Source: Myxacorys almedinensis A (lineage in GTDB: Bacteria > Cyanobacteriota > Cyanobacteriia > Leptolyngbyales > Leptolyngbyaceae). From it: a stretch of 64,000 bases of DNA. The translations under genes and the position numbers were made by a program. Below are positions 9,582-18,833 of this stretch, piece after piece. The notes beneath the pieces were generated by a model, which was not told the origin of the DNA, did no database searches, and saw only the letters and a program-made list of their open reading frames with translations. The stretch covers positions 186,001 through 250,000 of the forward strand of contig NZ_WVIE01000003.1 in NCBI RefSeq assembly GCF_010091945.1, given 5' to 3'. The first letter of the stretch is position 1. The number at the start of each line of letters is the position of its first letter.

Positions 9582-9968
9582 ATGCTGCACTCGCTCACTT
9601 TCCAACAGTGTCTAACCATTGCCCATCATCAAAACGACTTGCCCTGGCAACCGTTTCGTCCGGGTGTCGAAATCTATCGCTTTTATGAAGACGAAACGGG
9701 CGCATCTGCCGCTGCCCTTTTACGCTATCAGCCCGGTGCCCAAGTTCCCCATCATAGCCACCCTGGATTTGAGCATATTTTAGTTCTGTCCGGGTCGCAA
9801 CAAGATCAGCGCGGCAGCTATGAAACCGGAACGTTGGTGATTAATCCTCCAGACACCCAGCACAGCGTCACCAGCAAAGACGGCTGCATTGTTTTAGTGA
9901 TCTGGGAAAAGCCCGTCATCATCCATGACCCTGATTCGCCCTCCTTGCCCCTCGCTCACGAACCATGA
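9582..9968 (+). CDS. Cupin domain protein (ChrR-like)
   Basis: This 128-residue single-domain cupin has motif 1 [15 protein letters not shown] (metal-ligand His and Glu) and motif 2 NPPDTQHSV (last ligand His). The fold resembles the ChrR cupin of anti-sigma factors, but the zinc-binding anti-sigma part is absent, so it is more likely a small metal-dependent enzyme or sensor. It starts eight bases after the ATPase stop, and its stop overlaps the next start by 4 nt (ATGA). It therefore belongs to the transporter/amidohydrolase operon and probably acts on the same substrate or senses it. Specific reaction unknown. Confidence 0.75.
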   Translation: MLHSLTFQQCLTIAHHQNDLPWQPFRPGVEIYRFYEDETGASAAALLRYQPGAQVPHHSHPGFEHILVLSGSQQDQRGSYETGTLVINPPDTQHSVTSKDGCIVLVIWEKPVIIHDPDSPSLPLAHEP

Positions 9969-10672
9969 ACCCCATTCCAGCCCAACCTTACGACTATCCT
10001 CTGCCCGAACATCCGAAACTTGCCCTTGTGATTATTGACATGCAGCGAGACTTTTTAGAACCCGGTGGTTTTGGGGATGCGTTGGGAAATGATGTCAAAC
10101 GACTCCAAGCGATCGTACCCGCGCTCAAGCAACTATTAGACGCATTCCGTGCCCTGAACCTCCCAATTATCCACACCCTCGAAGGTCATCAAAGCGATCT
10201 GTCCGATTGCCCTGTAGCCAAGCAGCAGCGAGGAACAGGCAATCTAAAAATTGGGGATGCAGGACCGATGGGACGAATTCTGGTGCTAGGAGAACCCGGC
10301 AACCAAATTATTCCAGAACTCGCCCCCCAACTGGATGAACTCGTAATTCCCAAGCCTGGAAAGGGAGCGTTTTATAAGACGCCGTTGGAGGAGCATTTGC
10401 GCGATCGCGGCATCACTCATCTACTGATCACCGGGGTCACCACAGAAGTTTGTGTCCAAACGACCCTACGAGAAGCCAACGATCGCGGCTACGAATGCCT
10501 GTTGGTCGAAGACGCAACGGAAAGCTATTTTCCGCACTTCAAGCAAGCCACCTTAGAGATGGTGCGATCGCAAGGTGGCATCATTGGTTGGACAGCCTCG
10601 ACCAATGCGATATTATCTGCTCTAGAGTCGTTTCCATCTGCTAATAGCAGTTCTCAGTTGAGTTCGGTATAG
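9965..10672 (+). CDS. Second isochorismatase-family amidohydrolase
   Basis: This 235-residue paralogue of the biuret-hydrolase-like protein upstream has its triad at Asp25 (IIDMQ), Lys130 (PKPGKGAFY) and Cys163 (TGVTTEVCV). The substrate-facing segment differs: [15 protein letters not shown] replaces [15 protein letters not shown], and a ten-residue region before the glycine-rich loop is changed. It may therefore take a related but different substrate, for example triuret or a ureido acid; this is inference. The overlapping ATGA with the cupin gene implies coupled translation. It is the last gene of the operon. Confidence 0.8.
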   Translation: MNPIPAQPYDYPLPEHPKLALVIIDMQRDFLEPGGFGDALGNDVKRLQAIVPALKQLLDAFRALNLPIIHTLEGHQSDLSDCPVAKQQRGTGNLKIGDAGPMGRILVLGEPGNQIIPELAPQLDELVIPKPGKGAFYKTPLEEHLRDRGITHLLITGVTTEVCVQTTLREANDRGYECLLVEDATESYFPHFKQATLEMVRSQGGIIGWTASTNAILSALESFPSANSSSQLSSV

Positions 10673-10793
10673 GTCGTGAGGAGAGGGACGCTTGCGGCAA
10701 CGCTTGGTAAGGATGAAGGACGGTTTGAACGCTATCCTAGAGATCAGACTAGGTTCAGCGTACTACCTTAGATGAAACTGCTCCTCACCGACG

Positions 10794-11420
10794 ATGAATA
10801 CTCAAGCTCGAAATCCGGTTGTGCTGGTTCACGGCATCACCGACACGGCTGCCATCTTTCAATTGATGACCACCCGATTAAAGCAACTGGGCTGGACGGT
10901 CTACAGCTTAGATCTGATTCCGGCTAACGGCGATCGCACCCTCGATTTTCTCGCCCATCAGCTTGCCGATTTCGTCAATGCAAAGCTGCCAGACTCACAG
11001 CCTTTTGATCTAATTGGATTCAGCATGGGCGGACTGGTGAGCCGATATTACGTGCAGCGCTTGGGAGGGGTGAATCGGGTGCAGCGTTTTATCACCATTT
11101 CATCGCCTCACAATGGCACGCTGACCGCCTTTTTATCTCAGCGTCCAGGATGTTTACAAATGCGTCCTCAGAGCGCTTTTCTTACCGATCTCAATCAAGA
11201 TTTGTCAGCGCTAGAGTGCATCAATTTCACATCGATTTGGACACCGTTAGACACCATGATTTTGCCTGCCCGGAGTTCGCAGCTACCCGTGGGGCGAGAG
11301 ATGCAAGTGCGAGTGCCGCTTCATGCTTGGATGGTGACCGATTCGAGAGCATTTAATGTAATTCTTGAAAGCTTAATGGAGCCAGTTGCTGCTGTCCTTC
11401 AAGAGCCGATCAACCCTTAA
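10794..11420 (+). CDS. Alpha/beta hydrolase, lipase-like
   Basis: This 208-residue member of the LipA/EstA-type triacylglycerol lipase group shows the oxyanion start VVLVHGITDT, nucleophile elbow GFSMGG with Ser77, acid Asp153 (TPLDTMI) and base His177 (VPLHAWM). No signal peptide is visible, so it is probably cytoplasmic. The substrate is an ester or lipid, not more precisely known. A 121-bp gap separates it from the amidohydrolase operon, so it may be transcribed separately. It converges with the VOC gene, only 18 bases away. Confidence 0.82.
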   Translation: MNTQARNPVVLVHGITDTAAIFQLMTTRLKQLGWTVYSLDLIPANGDRTLDFLAHQLADFVNAKLPDSQPFDLIGFSMGGLVSRYYVQRLGGVNRVQRFITISSPHNGTLTAFLSQRPGCLQMRPQSAFLTDLNQDLSALECINFTSIWTPLDTMILPARSSQLPVGREMQVRVPLHAWMVTDSRAFNVILESLMEPVAAVLQEPINP

Positions 11421-11438
11421 GGGCTAAGAGCGCGATTG

Positions 11439-11879
11439 CTACGCAAACTCCGAAGGATCGCCGATTTGAGAAAACTCGCGATCGCCAAAAATTGCTGAAG
11501 GGTAAGCGTAATATTTATATTCCATCAAATTGAAAAACGGATCGACTAAGAAAAATGTCCGGTGTTCGAGGGGCGTGCCGACAAAGCGCTGCTTCGATGG
11601 TTGGTAAAACGCTAACTGCTGCTGCTGCGCCCGTTCTAAAAGATTTTTCCAATCTGATTCGTCGGTAAACACCAGCCCAAAATGGCGCGGATAGATGCCG
11701 CGTTGGGTCGTCAACGGCTCATCCGTAACGTGAGCAACTAGCTGATGACCATATAAATTCAGAATCACAGAATGCGCGTTTTCTCGCCCCAAGCCACAGC
11801 CCAAACCCTCGACATAATATTTTTTAGTCTGAAAAATATCGCTGACGGGAAACGAAAGATGAAATAGCGTTGACGACAT
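11439..11879 (-). CDS. VOC family (glyoxalase/dioxygenase fold) protein
   Basis: This 146-residue protein has two beta-alpha-beta-beta-beta modules. LFHLSFPVSDIFQTKKYYVE opens the first, RHFGLVFTDESDWKNLL is central, and FLVDPFFNLMEYKYY near the end supplies the typical D-P-x-x-N-x-x-E metal-site signature. Members include glyoxalases, dioxygenases and resistance proteins; conserved cyanobacterial members of this type are uncharacterised. It is divergent from the VTE6-like gene and convergent with the lipase-like gene. Confidence 0.75.
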   Translation of the reverse strand: MSSTLFHLSFPVSDIFQTKKYYVEGLGCGLGRENAHSVILNLYGHQLVAHVTDEPLTTQRGIYPRHFGLVFTDESDWKNLLERAQQQQLAFYQPSKQRFVGTPLEHRTFFLVDPFFNLMEYKYYAYPSAIFGDREFSQIGDPSEFA

Positions 11880-11961
11880 AAAAAATAAAGATGAATGGCA
11901 AAAAGATGAACTGTAAAACAGAGAGTGTCAAAATAATTATGGCGAATTTCTGGTGGACGCA

Positions 11962-12732
11962 ATGTCAGAGCTTGTTCAAATTCCAACCCTGCTAGATGGG
12001 ACTGTTGCTGTCGTCCTGAATTCTGCTCTTTTAGGACTCGCGGCTATTGCGCCCAAAAAATTACTCACTACCGCAGGGTTAGTCCATGCTTGGGTTCTAG
12101 GGGTGTTGCTGTGGCTGTGCCTCGGTTGGCAAGGCTATCTGTTGGTAATGTTCTATTTTTTGGCAGGGTCGGGCGTCACATTTATCGGCAAGACACAGAA
12201 AGAGGAATTGGGAATTGCAGAGGCGCGATCGGGCGCACGAGGACCGGGCAATGTCTGGGGTTCGGCGCTGGTTGGGGCGATCTGTGCGATCGCAGTGCTC
12301 TATCTAGCGGTGCAACAACAGCACGCCAATTGGATTTCGCTGTTGCTATTGGGATTTGTGGCAAGTTTTTGCACAAAATTATCAGATACGTGCGCTACGG
12401 AAATTGGGAAAGCCTACGGGCAGCGCACCTTTTTGATCACAACATTGAAGGCTGTGCCACGGGGAACAGAAGGCGCAGTGAGTTTGGAAGGAACCTTGGC
12501 AGGGGTTGTGGGAGCGGTGGCGATCGCGCTAGTTGGCTGGATCGTGGGATTGATCGCCCCTCTGGGAATTGTGATTTGCGCGATCGCAGCCTTGGTTGCC
12601 ACCACGATCGAAAGCCTGATCGGAGCCACAATCGAAGATAAAATTCCGTTTTTGACGCATGATGTCGTGAATATTGTGAACACGCTGATCGGTGCCATCG
12701 TCGCGATCGCCTTAGGCTCAATTTGGTTTTGA
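11962..12732 (+). CDS. DUF92/VTE6-type phytyl phosphate kinase homologue
   Basis: This 256-residue membrane protein has about six hydrophobic helices. The DUF92 signatures are clear: SDTCATEIGKAYG in the middle, VPRGTEGAVSLEGTLAG after it, and a C-terminal HDVVNIVNTLIGA. Plant VTE6 and its cyanobacterial orthologue make phytyl diphosphate from phytyl phosphate for tocopherol synthesis from recycled chlorophyll phytol. The ATG at 11962 is preferred; an in-frame GTG lies three codons upstream. Confidence 0.82.
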   Translation: MSELVQIPTLLDGTVAVVLNSALLGLAAIAPKKLLTTAGLVHAWVLGVLLWLCLGWQGYLLVMFYFLAGSGVTFIGKTQKEELGIAEARSGARGPGNVWGSALVGAICAIAVLYLAVQQQHANWISLLLLGFVASFCTKLSDTCATEIGKAYGQRTFLITTLKAVPRGTEGAVSLEGTLAGVVGAVAIALVGWIVGLIAPLGIVICAIAALVATTIESLIGATIEDKIPFLTHDVVNIVNTLIGAIVAIALGSIWF

Positions 12733-12766
12733 TTCATCGGTTTACACCGGTGTGGCGCGTACCGAA

Positions 12767-13636
12767 TTAGGGACTGACGTAACGGCGCATAAAATTCTCT
12801 AACGATTCCAGTTTGAACCCATAAACTGATTCAATTCGCGCCACTTCTTCGGGCGTGATGTAAAACTCGTTTGCCAACAACGTTCGCAGCGTTCCCAACG
12901 ATTCCTTAACGGTCGGATTGAGGAGACCAATCGCAGTTCGCAGCCCATCAAATGCCAACAAAGGAGGATTGAGAATGATCGGCTCGCGATCGTAAATCCG
13001 TCCAAAAATTTGCGGAATGGCTTGGCGTTGCAAAATCTCTGGACCCCCGATCGAAAAAATTTGGTGATATGCAGCTTCGAGGGTCGGAGACGCGATCGCA
13101 ATGCGCGCTAAATCATCGGTGCTCACAATCGATGAGCGACTTTGCGGATCGCCAATCAACAAATACACTCCGGTACGCTGAAATTGCTCTGCCAAGGAAA
13201 TCAAATTTGAGGCAAACCCAGAGGGGCGAAGGATCGTAAAGTTAAGTCCACTCGCTTGTAAATATTTTTCAACTTCCCGTTTCGCCTTAAAAGTCGGCGC
13301 ATCTTCGTAGCCACGATCCGTTCCCAAAACAGAAATAAATACAAAATGCTGAACACCATGTTCTTTCGCGGCATCAATCAAGTCAATATTGGCACGGTAA
13401 TTGAGTGCTTCACGTTCACCACCATGAGCGCTAATCACAAATTGAACCCCTCGCACCGCTTTTTCAATGTCCCGAACCTGGGTTAGTTCTCCGATAAAAA
13501 TTTCGGCTCCTCGGTTCTCTAGCTCAGAATAGTCTGACCTCAAACGCACAAACGCCCGAACACAAGACTCTTGTAATCTTAATTGCCGCACGATGCGCCG
13601 CCCAAGTTGTCCGGTTGCTCCAGTAACGAGAAACAT
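12767..13636 (-). CDS. NmrA/Ycf39-like NAD(P)-binding reductase
   Basis: This 289-residue atypical short-chain dehydrogenase has an N-terminal Rossmann motif VTGATGQLGRRIV. It also has the HFVFISVLGTDR strand and the LRPSGFASNL segment typical of NmrA-like proteins. The catalytic Tyr-x3-Lys of classical SDRs is not evident; the corresponding region reads PTFKAKREVEKYL. Relatives bind NAD(P) and act as regulators, assembly factors or reductases (Ycf39 and HCF173 in photosystem II assembly). Function here is not fixed by the sequence. Confidence 0.78.
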   Translation of the reverse strand: MFLVTGATGQLGRRIVRQLRLQESCVRAFVRLRSDYSELENRGAEIFIGELTQVRDIEKAVRGVQFVISAHGGEREALNYRANIDLIDAAKEHGVQHFVFISVLGTDRGYEDAPTFKAKREVEKYLQASGLNFTILRPSGFASNLISLAEQFQRTGVYLLIGDPQSRSSIVSTDDLARIAIASPTLEAAYHQIFSIGGPEILQRQAIPQIFGRIYDREPIILNPPLLAFDGLRTAIGLLNPTVKESLGTLRTLLANEFYITPEEVARIESVYGFKLESLENFMRRYVSP

Positions 13637-13689
13637 AATAATTTGCTCTTAATTGCCACTTACGTTAACAAAGTAAGCCAAGTTTTTCC

Positions 13690-14475
13690 CTAAAATTCTA
13701 CGATGACAGGCGCGTGATCGCTGGGCTGTTCAAGCTTGCGGGGTTCTTTGTCGATGACACACGAGATCGCACGGTCATACAAATCAGGCGTCAGGTAGTG
13801 ATGGTCAATCCGCCAGCCTGCATCTCGCCGAAACGCCCCCGATCGGTAGTCCCACCAGCTAAAATATCCACCTTCCGTCGTAAATTTGCGAAACCCATCG
13901 CACAAGCCAAGTTCCAAGACGCTGCTTAACGCTTCTCGCTCAGCATCCGTCGCCATAACTTGTTTTTCGCGCCCCTTCGGATTGTGAATATCAATATCTT
14001 CTAGCGCAACATTAAAGTCACCACACACGAGCAAACTCGGCGATTTTGCCAGTAAGACTTGCAAATATTCTCGTAAAACTTTTAGCCAGCGCAGTTTATA
14101 AATGTACTTGTCGCTATCCAACGATGACCCGTTGGGAACATATAGGTTAACGACCTGGATGCCTGCTATTACCCCCGTGATCACCCGCTTTTGCTCATCC
14201 AAGTCGCCGACCAAACTCTCTGGCAACACGGCTCCAAAGCCCATCTGAACCGCGTCCAACGGCAATCGGCTCAGCAGCGCCACGCCGTTATAACTTTTCT
14301 GACCATAAACATAACTGCGATATCCCACCTCAGCAAAAGCAGCCTGCGGAAACAAATCATCGGTGACTTTCGTTTCTTGCAAACACAGGACATCAGCAGA
14401 ACTTGCCGTTAACCAGGCTGTCACATGGGCGAGGCGAGTGCGGACAGAGTTAACATTCCAAGTGGCGATTTTCAT
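13690..14475 (-). CDS. xth: Exodeoxyribonuclease III
   Basis: This 261-residue Xth/AP-endonuclease I enzyme removes nucleotides 3' to 5' and cuts abasic sites in base-excision repair. Recognisable parts are MKIATWNVNSVRTRL at the start, LCLQETKV (catalytic Glu), VNLYVPNG, LLVCGDFNVALEDIDIHNP and the terminal SDHAPVIVEF. The frame extends 15 residues upstream to 14520, but the family begins at MKIATWNVNS, so I place the start at 14475. No strong ribosome site is visible there. Confidence 0.9.
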   Translation of the reverse strand: MKIATWNVNSVRTRLAHVTAWLTASSADVLCLQETKVTDDLFPQAAFAEVGYRSYVYGQKSYNGVALLSRLPLDAVQMGFGAVLPESLVGDLDEQKRVITGVIAGIQVVNLYVPNGSSLDSDKYIYKLRWLKVLREYLQVLLAKSPSLLVCGDFNVALEDIDIHNPKGREKQVMATDAEREALSSVLELGLCDGFRKFTTEGGYFSWWDYRSGAFRRDAGWRIDHHYLTPDLYDRAISCVIDKEPRKLEQPSDHAPVIVEF

Positions 14476-14622
14476 GAAGAAGCTGAGAAGTGGGTTGAGG
14501 GCGCTACCCCGAATTAGCATTCTAAAGAAGAAAGCTCTTCGAGAAAAGGGGTCGGGGAAAGTTTACCTCCCTTATCGCACTGGTCAGACCTTTGATGCTT
14601 TGAGTCAGAGCAGCCTTGGCTC

Positions 14623-15078
14623 TCACAGGTCTTCTAGCGCTGTTTGAGGATTGAGTGCAGAGTCAACCCCTGTAGCCAACGGAGCCGCGCGATCGCAGCG
14701 ATTCGCAGGATTGCCCATGCCCGGTATTCTTGATAGAAGCAGGGAAGCTGCCGAAGGTTTGTCGCGCTCTGACGGAGCCGCAGCAAAGTGAATCTGAATA
14801 TTTGGTCCAGAACGGGCTAAGCGAATAATCATACCGTCTTGAGCCGAGACTTGAGCAATGCGCTTGCCGTCTACATACGTGCCATTTGCACCCAGACTCA
14901 CCACTTGCCACCCCGAATCAACGTGCTGCATCTCGACGTGATAGCGAGACACAACAGCACTATACAGAACAACATGATTTTCGGTTGAGCGTCCAATCCG
15001 TAAGATTGGCTCTGTCTCAAACGTCCAATGTTGAACAGGGGTTAACTGAACAGGATGCAATAGGGTTAGTGTAATCAC
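14623..15078 (-). CDS. FHA domain protein (short)
   Basis: In this 151-residue protein the first 100 residues form a forkhead-associated domain: LRIGRSTENHVVL, the SRYHVEM core and the loop GANGTYVDGKRI. FHA domains bind phosphothreonine peptides, so the protein probably reads Ser/Thr kinase signalling. The last 45 residues are low complexity without a domain. It is followed upstream (in transcription order) by another FHA protein gene, with a gap of about 90 bases, suggesting a shared origin or operon. Confidence 0.8.
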   Translation of the reverse strand: MITLTLLHPVQLTPVQHWTFETEPILRIGRSTENHVVLYSAVVSRYHVEMQHVDSGWQVVSLGANGTYVDGKRIAQVSAQDGMIIRLARSGPNIQIHFAAAPSERDKPSAASLLLSRIPGMGNPANRCDRAAPLATGVDSALNPQTALEDL

Positions 15079-15171
15079 ACAGTCACACCAGAAGCTCTGA
15101 TGGGGATTCCGTTTCTCTTATACCCAAAATTCGCCGTTTGATCCCGTAGGCGCGGTTCCCCATTACAAATT

Positions 15172-15897
15172 TCACGCCATTTGAAACAAGAATGTCACTT
15201 TATCGCCTTTACCCAGGGAGATGCGATCGCCAGCCCTGAGCCGATGCCGATCTCCCATGGGCAGGGGCACATTATTGATATACGTCCCGTTCGAGCTTCC
15301 CACATCCTCAATGTAGTAAGCATCACCCTCAGCACGAATATCGGCATGAATGCGAGAGACAATTTCCGAGTCAGGATAGCCCGACACATCAATATCGGGA
15401 GGAATGCGATCGTTGGGTTTGCCGATGTGAATTACCGGAAGCCCAGGCGGAAGTTCAACCACATTAGTAGTTTGCAGGTGCAAAAGCCGCGCGGAAAATT
15501 GCTGTAGCTGCGTCGTCATTGCCGGAGCAGAATTGGCTGACGTCATAGCCAAAGGATGGGGCTGAGCGCCTGAAGCAAGGGACGGCAAACCTTCCGGGGT
15601 ATTCTCGCCCATAGCCGAATCAGGAAACACGAGTGGATCAGGCGGGATCAACGGATCAGGCACGATTGGTTCAGGGGGCATCGGTTGCGATTCGGGCGTT
15701 TCAGAAGGATTAGGCATCGTGGAAGTTCCTGTTACGGTTTTCAAGTTAAAGCCGCACTGTCCACAAAAACTAGCATCGGTTTGCACCGTTGCCCCACAGT
15801 TTGGACATTTTATGGTTGCGGGGAGGGGCGTATAGCACGCCTCACACTGGATTGCCCCAGAAGGGTTTTGGTGATTGCAGTTAGGACAAACAAGCAT
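15172..15897 (-). CDS. Zinc-ribbon FHA domain protein
   Basis: This 241-residue protein begins with two zinc ribbons (CPNC...CEAC, then CPNC...CGQC) within residues 1-55. A Pro-rich linker of about 90 residues comes next, followed by a C-terminal FHA domain with IVSRIHADI and DVGSSNGTYINN. This architecture is common in cyanobacteria for phosphothreonine-dependent adaptor proteins. The partner kinase is not in this window. It starts at an ATG followed by LVCPNCNHQNP. Confidence 0.82.
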   Translation of the reverse strand: MLVCPNCNHQNPSGAIQCEACYTPLPATIKCPNCGATVQTDASFCGQCGFNLKTVTGTSTMPNPSETPESQPMPPEPIVPDPLIPPDPLVFPDSAMGENTPEGLPSLASGAQPHPLAMTSANSAPAMTTQLQQFSARLLHLQTTNVVELPPGLPVIHIGKPNDRIPPDIDVSGYPDSEIVSRIHADIRAEGDAYYIEDVGSSNGTYINNVPLPMGDRHRLRAGDRISLGKGDKVTFLFQMA

Positions 15898-16137
15898 GGA
15901 ATACGGGTGTGGTTCGTGATTCGCACAGGGGGCGAAGAGGGCTTAGACGCCGAAGAAAAGAGGAGGACGATCTTGTGTCTCTCTGTATCCTTCACTGGCT
16001 CAGCCCAAAAATCCGCATGCGGCGGAAATCCAATTCGCCACTTGCCCAATCTTAATGTTCTCAATCGTAAATTGTAAGGTTAGTCGCTCAAAGCGTTGGA
16101 TTTTCGTACTCGATTGCAGCAACTTTAAATTCAAAAG

Positions 16138-16425
16138 CTAAGAGGAATCAGTAGATTGAGCAGGCAGGGAGTCAGAGAGCATGAAATCAAGTAGCTGTTG
16201 CCAGCTTTCAAACCAGAGGTACTTGGTCAAGGCGAGGATATCTTGGAAAAAGCCCTTGCGGGTTCCTCGCTTCTGACGAATCTGCTGATACGAGTCGTCT
16301 ACAAGATGCAAGACGGTGTGAAAGAGAAACGCCAAGAGATTGAGGGTGAGTAGACTGGAGGCTAAATGGTGTTGTCCATGTCCAAAGTTGTGTTCGAGGT
16401 GATAGCCCTTACGTCTTGAGGACAT
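16138..16425 (-). pseudogene. Transposase C-terminal fragment
   Basis: These 95 residues match the C-terminal tail of a cyanobacterial DDE transposase family: GYHLEHNFGHGQHHLASSLLT, then a hydrophobic helix and a basic stretch ending in YLWFESWQQLLDFM. The catalytic domain is missing, so this is a remnant of an insertion sequence. It lies immediately outside the 3' end of hsdR, at the edge of the restriction-modification island. I could not identify terminal inverted repeats. Confidence 0.65.
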
Positions 16426-16490
16426 TATGATTTTCGTTCTCGGTTTTCCAACGGCTTCTGCCTGCGCTAACGACCTCTACTTTACTGAGA

Positions 16491-18833
16491 TTACGCTGCG
16501 TCTTTCTGAGAGTACAGATACTGCTGAAACCCAATGAACACGGTTCTGATCTCGTTCACGCTGCCCAAGTCGGACACTGCGTCTCTAATGTTGTGATATT
16601 TTAGCTCCAGCAGTTGAGGCAGCTTATCTTGATCGAGTTCTCTGACTCCTGCTTTGATGTACTGCTCCAGTACAAAGTCTAGAAATTCTTGCTGCTTGCC
16701 GAAATACCGGGAGAAGATTAAGGCTTTGTGAGCCATGACGCGATCGCGACGGCTAATCGGTTCAGACGCATAGGCGATATAAGTCAGCACGTCATACAGG
16801 TCGCTTTTCTCAGCGTCGATCAGTCGGCTGATTTCAATCAGTTGTTCGTTGCCGTATCCTTTCTCAGCGAGTCCTTCCAGTAACGCTTTACGAGTGTCGG
16901 GGCGGCTCCAGAGCGATCGCAGTTCATCTTCATTCTTGAACAGTGCTGGAATCTCACCAAATAAGCGTTCTACAAACTCGGCTGCGGTCATTGGTTTGCC
17001 ATCTGGACTCCAAAAGCTGGTAGACATTTGGTGCTGGAGGGTGCGATTTTTGCCATCCGCCAGCTTAATTTTGATGATCTCAGGATGATGGTGAACTGTC
17101 GTGGTTTCATCCCCTTCATCGCCTACAGTCGTGGTGCGATCGCGGTTTCCATTTCCTAATTCACGCGGACGAGCAATGACGGGAACAGATTCAGCAGGCT
17201 CACCATCCCATTCTCGGTCGTTGAAGTGTTCATAAGCTTTGACGAAATCGTAGATGGTGAAGTAGTCTTTGCCCTCGAACAGACGAGTACCACGACCGAC
17301 GATTTGTTTGAACTCGATCATTGTGTTGATTGGGCGCATCAGCACGATATTGCGAACGTTTCGCGCATCAACTCCGGTTGAGAGTTTTTGGGAGGTGGTG
17401 AGAATTGTGGGAATGTTTTTCTCGTTGTCTTGAAACGTGCTGAGGTGCTGTTCGCCGAGTTTGCCATCGTCAGCAGTGACGCGGACGCAATAGTTTGGTT
17501 CGGTGCTAACCTTCATTTGATTGATCAAATCCCGCACAGCGAGAGCATGATCTTGAGTGGCGCAAAAAACGAGGGTCTTCTGATTTTGGTCGATTGCTTC
17601 CATGAATAGCTGGACTCGGTAGCGTTCGCGATCGACAATCTCAATAATGCGGTTGAAGTCTACTTCGGTGTAAGTCCTGGCTTCGTCGATCGCACCTTCA
17701 ATCAGTTCGTCTTCGGGGCTGTAAACGTAGTCGTCTAGATTGGTGTCGATTTGCCTAACTTTGAAGGGGGTGAGGAAACCGTCGTTGATGCCATCTTTGA
17801 GGGCATAGGTGTAGACCGGATCGCCGAAATAGGCGTAGGTATCAGCGTTGTTAGCACGTCTTGGGGTGGCGGTGAGTCCCAACTGTACAGCAGGTGAGAA
17901 ATATTCTAGAATGCCGCGCCAGTTGCTTTCGTCGCTGGCTCCGCCACGGTGACACTCATCAATGATGATGAAGTCGAAGAAGTCAGGAGGATAGTCGCCA
18001 AAGTTGGGGGTTGGGTTGCCTGCGTCGTCGCCGCCTGCCATGAAGGTCTGGAAGATGGTAAAGAAGACGCTACCGTTTTTGGGAACTCTGCCGCGTTTCT
18101 TGATCACTTCAGGATCAATCCGCACGAGGGCATCATCTGGGAAGGCGGAAAAAGCGTTGTATGCCTGATTTGCCAGAATATTGCGATCGGCGAGAAAGAG
18201 AATTCGGGGGCGGCGCGTGGGTTGGCGGCTGAGGTTCCAGCGGCTTTGGAAGAGTTTCCAGGTGAGTTGGAAGGCGACGAGGGTTTTGCCTGTGCCTGTT
18301 GCCATTGTGAGGAGAATGCGATCGCGTCCCTCAGTGATTGCTTCTAGAACGTGTTTGATGGCGTTGTGCTGGTAGTAGCGAGTTTCCCAGGTGCCGCTGC
18401 GGGTTTCAAAGGGGATGTCGGCAAAGCGATCGCGCCATTGGTTGGTTTCGCTGAAGGTGGCGTTCCAAAGTTCATCGGGGCTGGGATACTGACTGACGTA
18501 GCTTTCTGCTCCCGTTCGCATATCGATCTGATAGATGCGATCGCCGTTTGTGGAGTAGGCGAATCGGGCTTCTAGTTTTTCGGCGTATTTCTTGGCTTGA
18601 CCCACACCCGCAGTATCAGGCAGGCTGCGTTTTTTGGCTTCGATGATGGCGAGTTTTTCGCCCCGATAGACCAGGACATAATCAGCAATGTCTGATTGAG
18701 TGCGTTTGCCGCTGCCAACTAAGCGACCGGGGGCGATGACTTCCCGACGGATGCGGCTACCTTCGACAACTCCCCAGCCTGCGGCTTTGAGGGCGGGATC
18801 AATCAGTTCGGCGCGGGTTTCGGCTTCGTTCAC
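16491..18833 (-). CDS. hsdR: Type I restriction enzyme R subunit
   Basis: This 780-residue subunit translocates and cleaves DNA. Its N-terminal nuclease has Asp51 (QSDIADY) and the E-x-K pair Glu65/Lys67 (AIIEAKK). The SF2 helicase motor has Walker A MATGTGKT at about 177-184, DECH at 292-295, a TAT-type motif LGLTATPRR and motif VI region VGRGTRLF. The C-terminus resembles the EcoEI-type R subunit. Its ATG overlaps the stop of brnA by 4 nt, so the toxin-antitoxin pair and the restriction subunit appear to be translationally coupled. It would act with HsdM and HsdS encoded upstream on the same strand. Confidence 0.92.
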   Translation of the reverse strand: MNEAETRAELIDPALKAAGWGVVEGSRIRREVIAPGRLVGSGKRTQSDIADYVLVYRGEKLAIIEAKKRSLPDTAGVGQAKKYAEKLEARFAYSTNGDRIYQIDMRTGAESYVSQYPSPDELWNATFSETNQWRDRFADIPFETRSGTWETRYYQHNAIKHVLEAITEGRDRILLTMATGTGKTLVAFQLTWKLFQSRWNLSRQPTRRPRILFLADRNILANQAYNAFSAFPDDALVRIDPEVIKKRGRVPKNGSVFFTIFQTFMAGGDDAGNPTPNFGDYPPDFFDFIIIDECHRGGASDESNWRGILEYFSPAVQLGLTATPRRANNADTYAYFGDPVYTYALKDGINDGFLTPFKVRQIDTNLDDYVYSPEDELIEGAIDEARTYTEVDFNRIIEIVDRERYRVQLFMEAIDQNQKTLVFCATQDHALAVRDLINQMKVSTEPNYCVRVTADDGKLGEQHLSTFQDNEKNIPTILTTSQKLSTGVDARNVRNIVLMRPINTMIEFKQIVGRGTRLFEGKDYFTIYDFVKAYEHFNDREWDGEPAESVPVIARPRELGNGNRDRTTTVGDEGDETTTVHHHPEIIKIKLADGKNRTLQHQMSTSFWSPDGKPMTAAEFVERLFGEIPALFKNEDELRSLWSRPDTRKALLEGLAEKGYGNEQLIEISRLIDAEKSDLYDVLTYIAYASEPISRRDRVMAHKALIFSRYFGKQQEFLDFVLEQYIKAGVRELDQDKLPQLLELKYHNIRDAVSDLGSVNEIRTVFIGFQQYLYSQKDAA

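Noticed and set aside
12090-12641. 183-codon frame inside the VTE6-like gene
   Set aside because: Shadow frame of a conserved membrane protein; rich in Arg, Gly and Cys as expected from antiphase reading.
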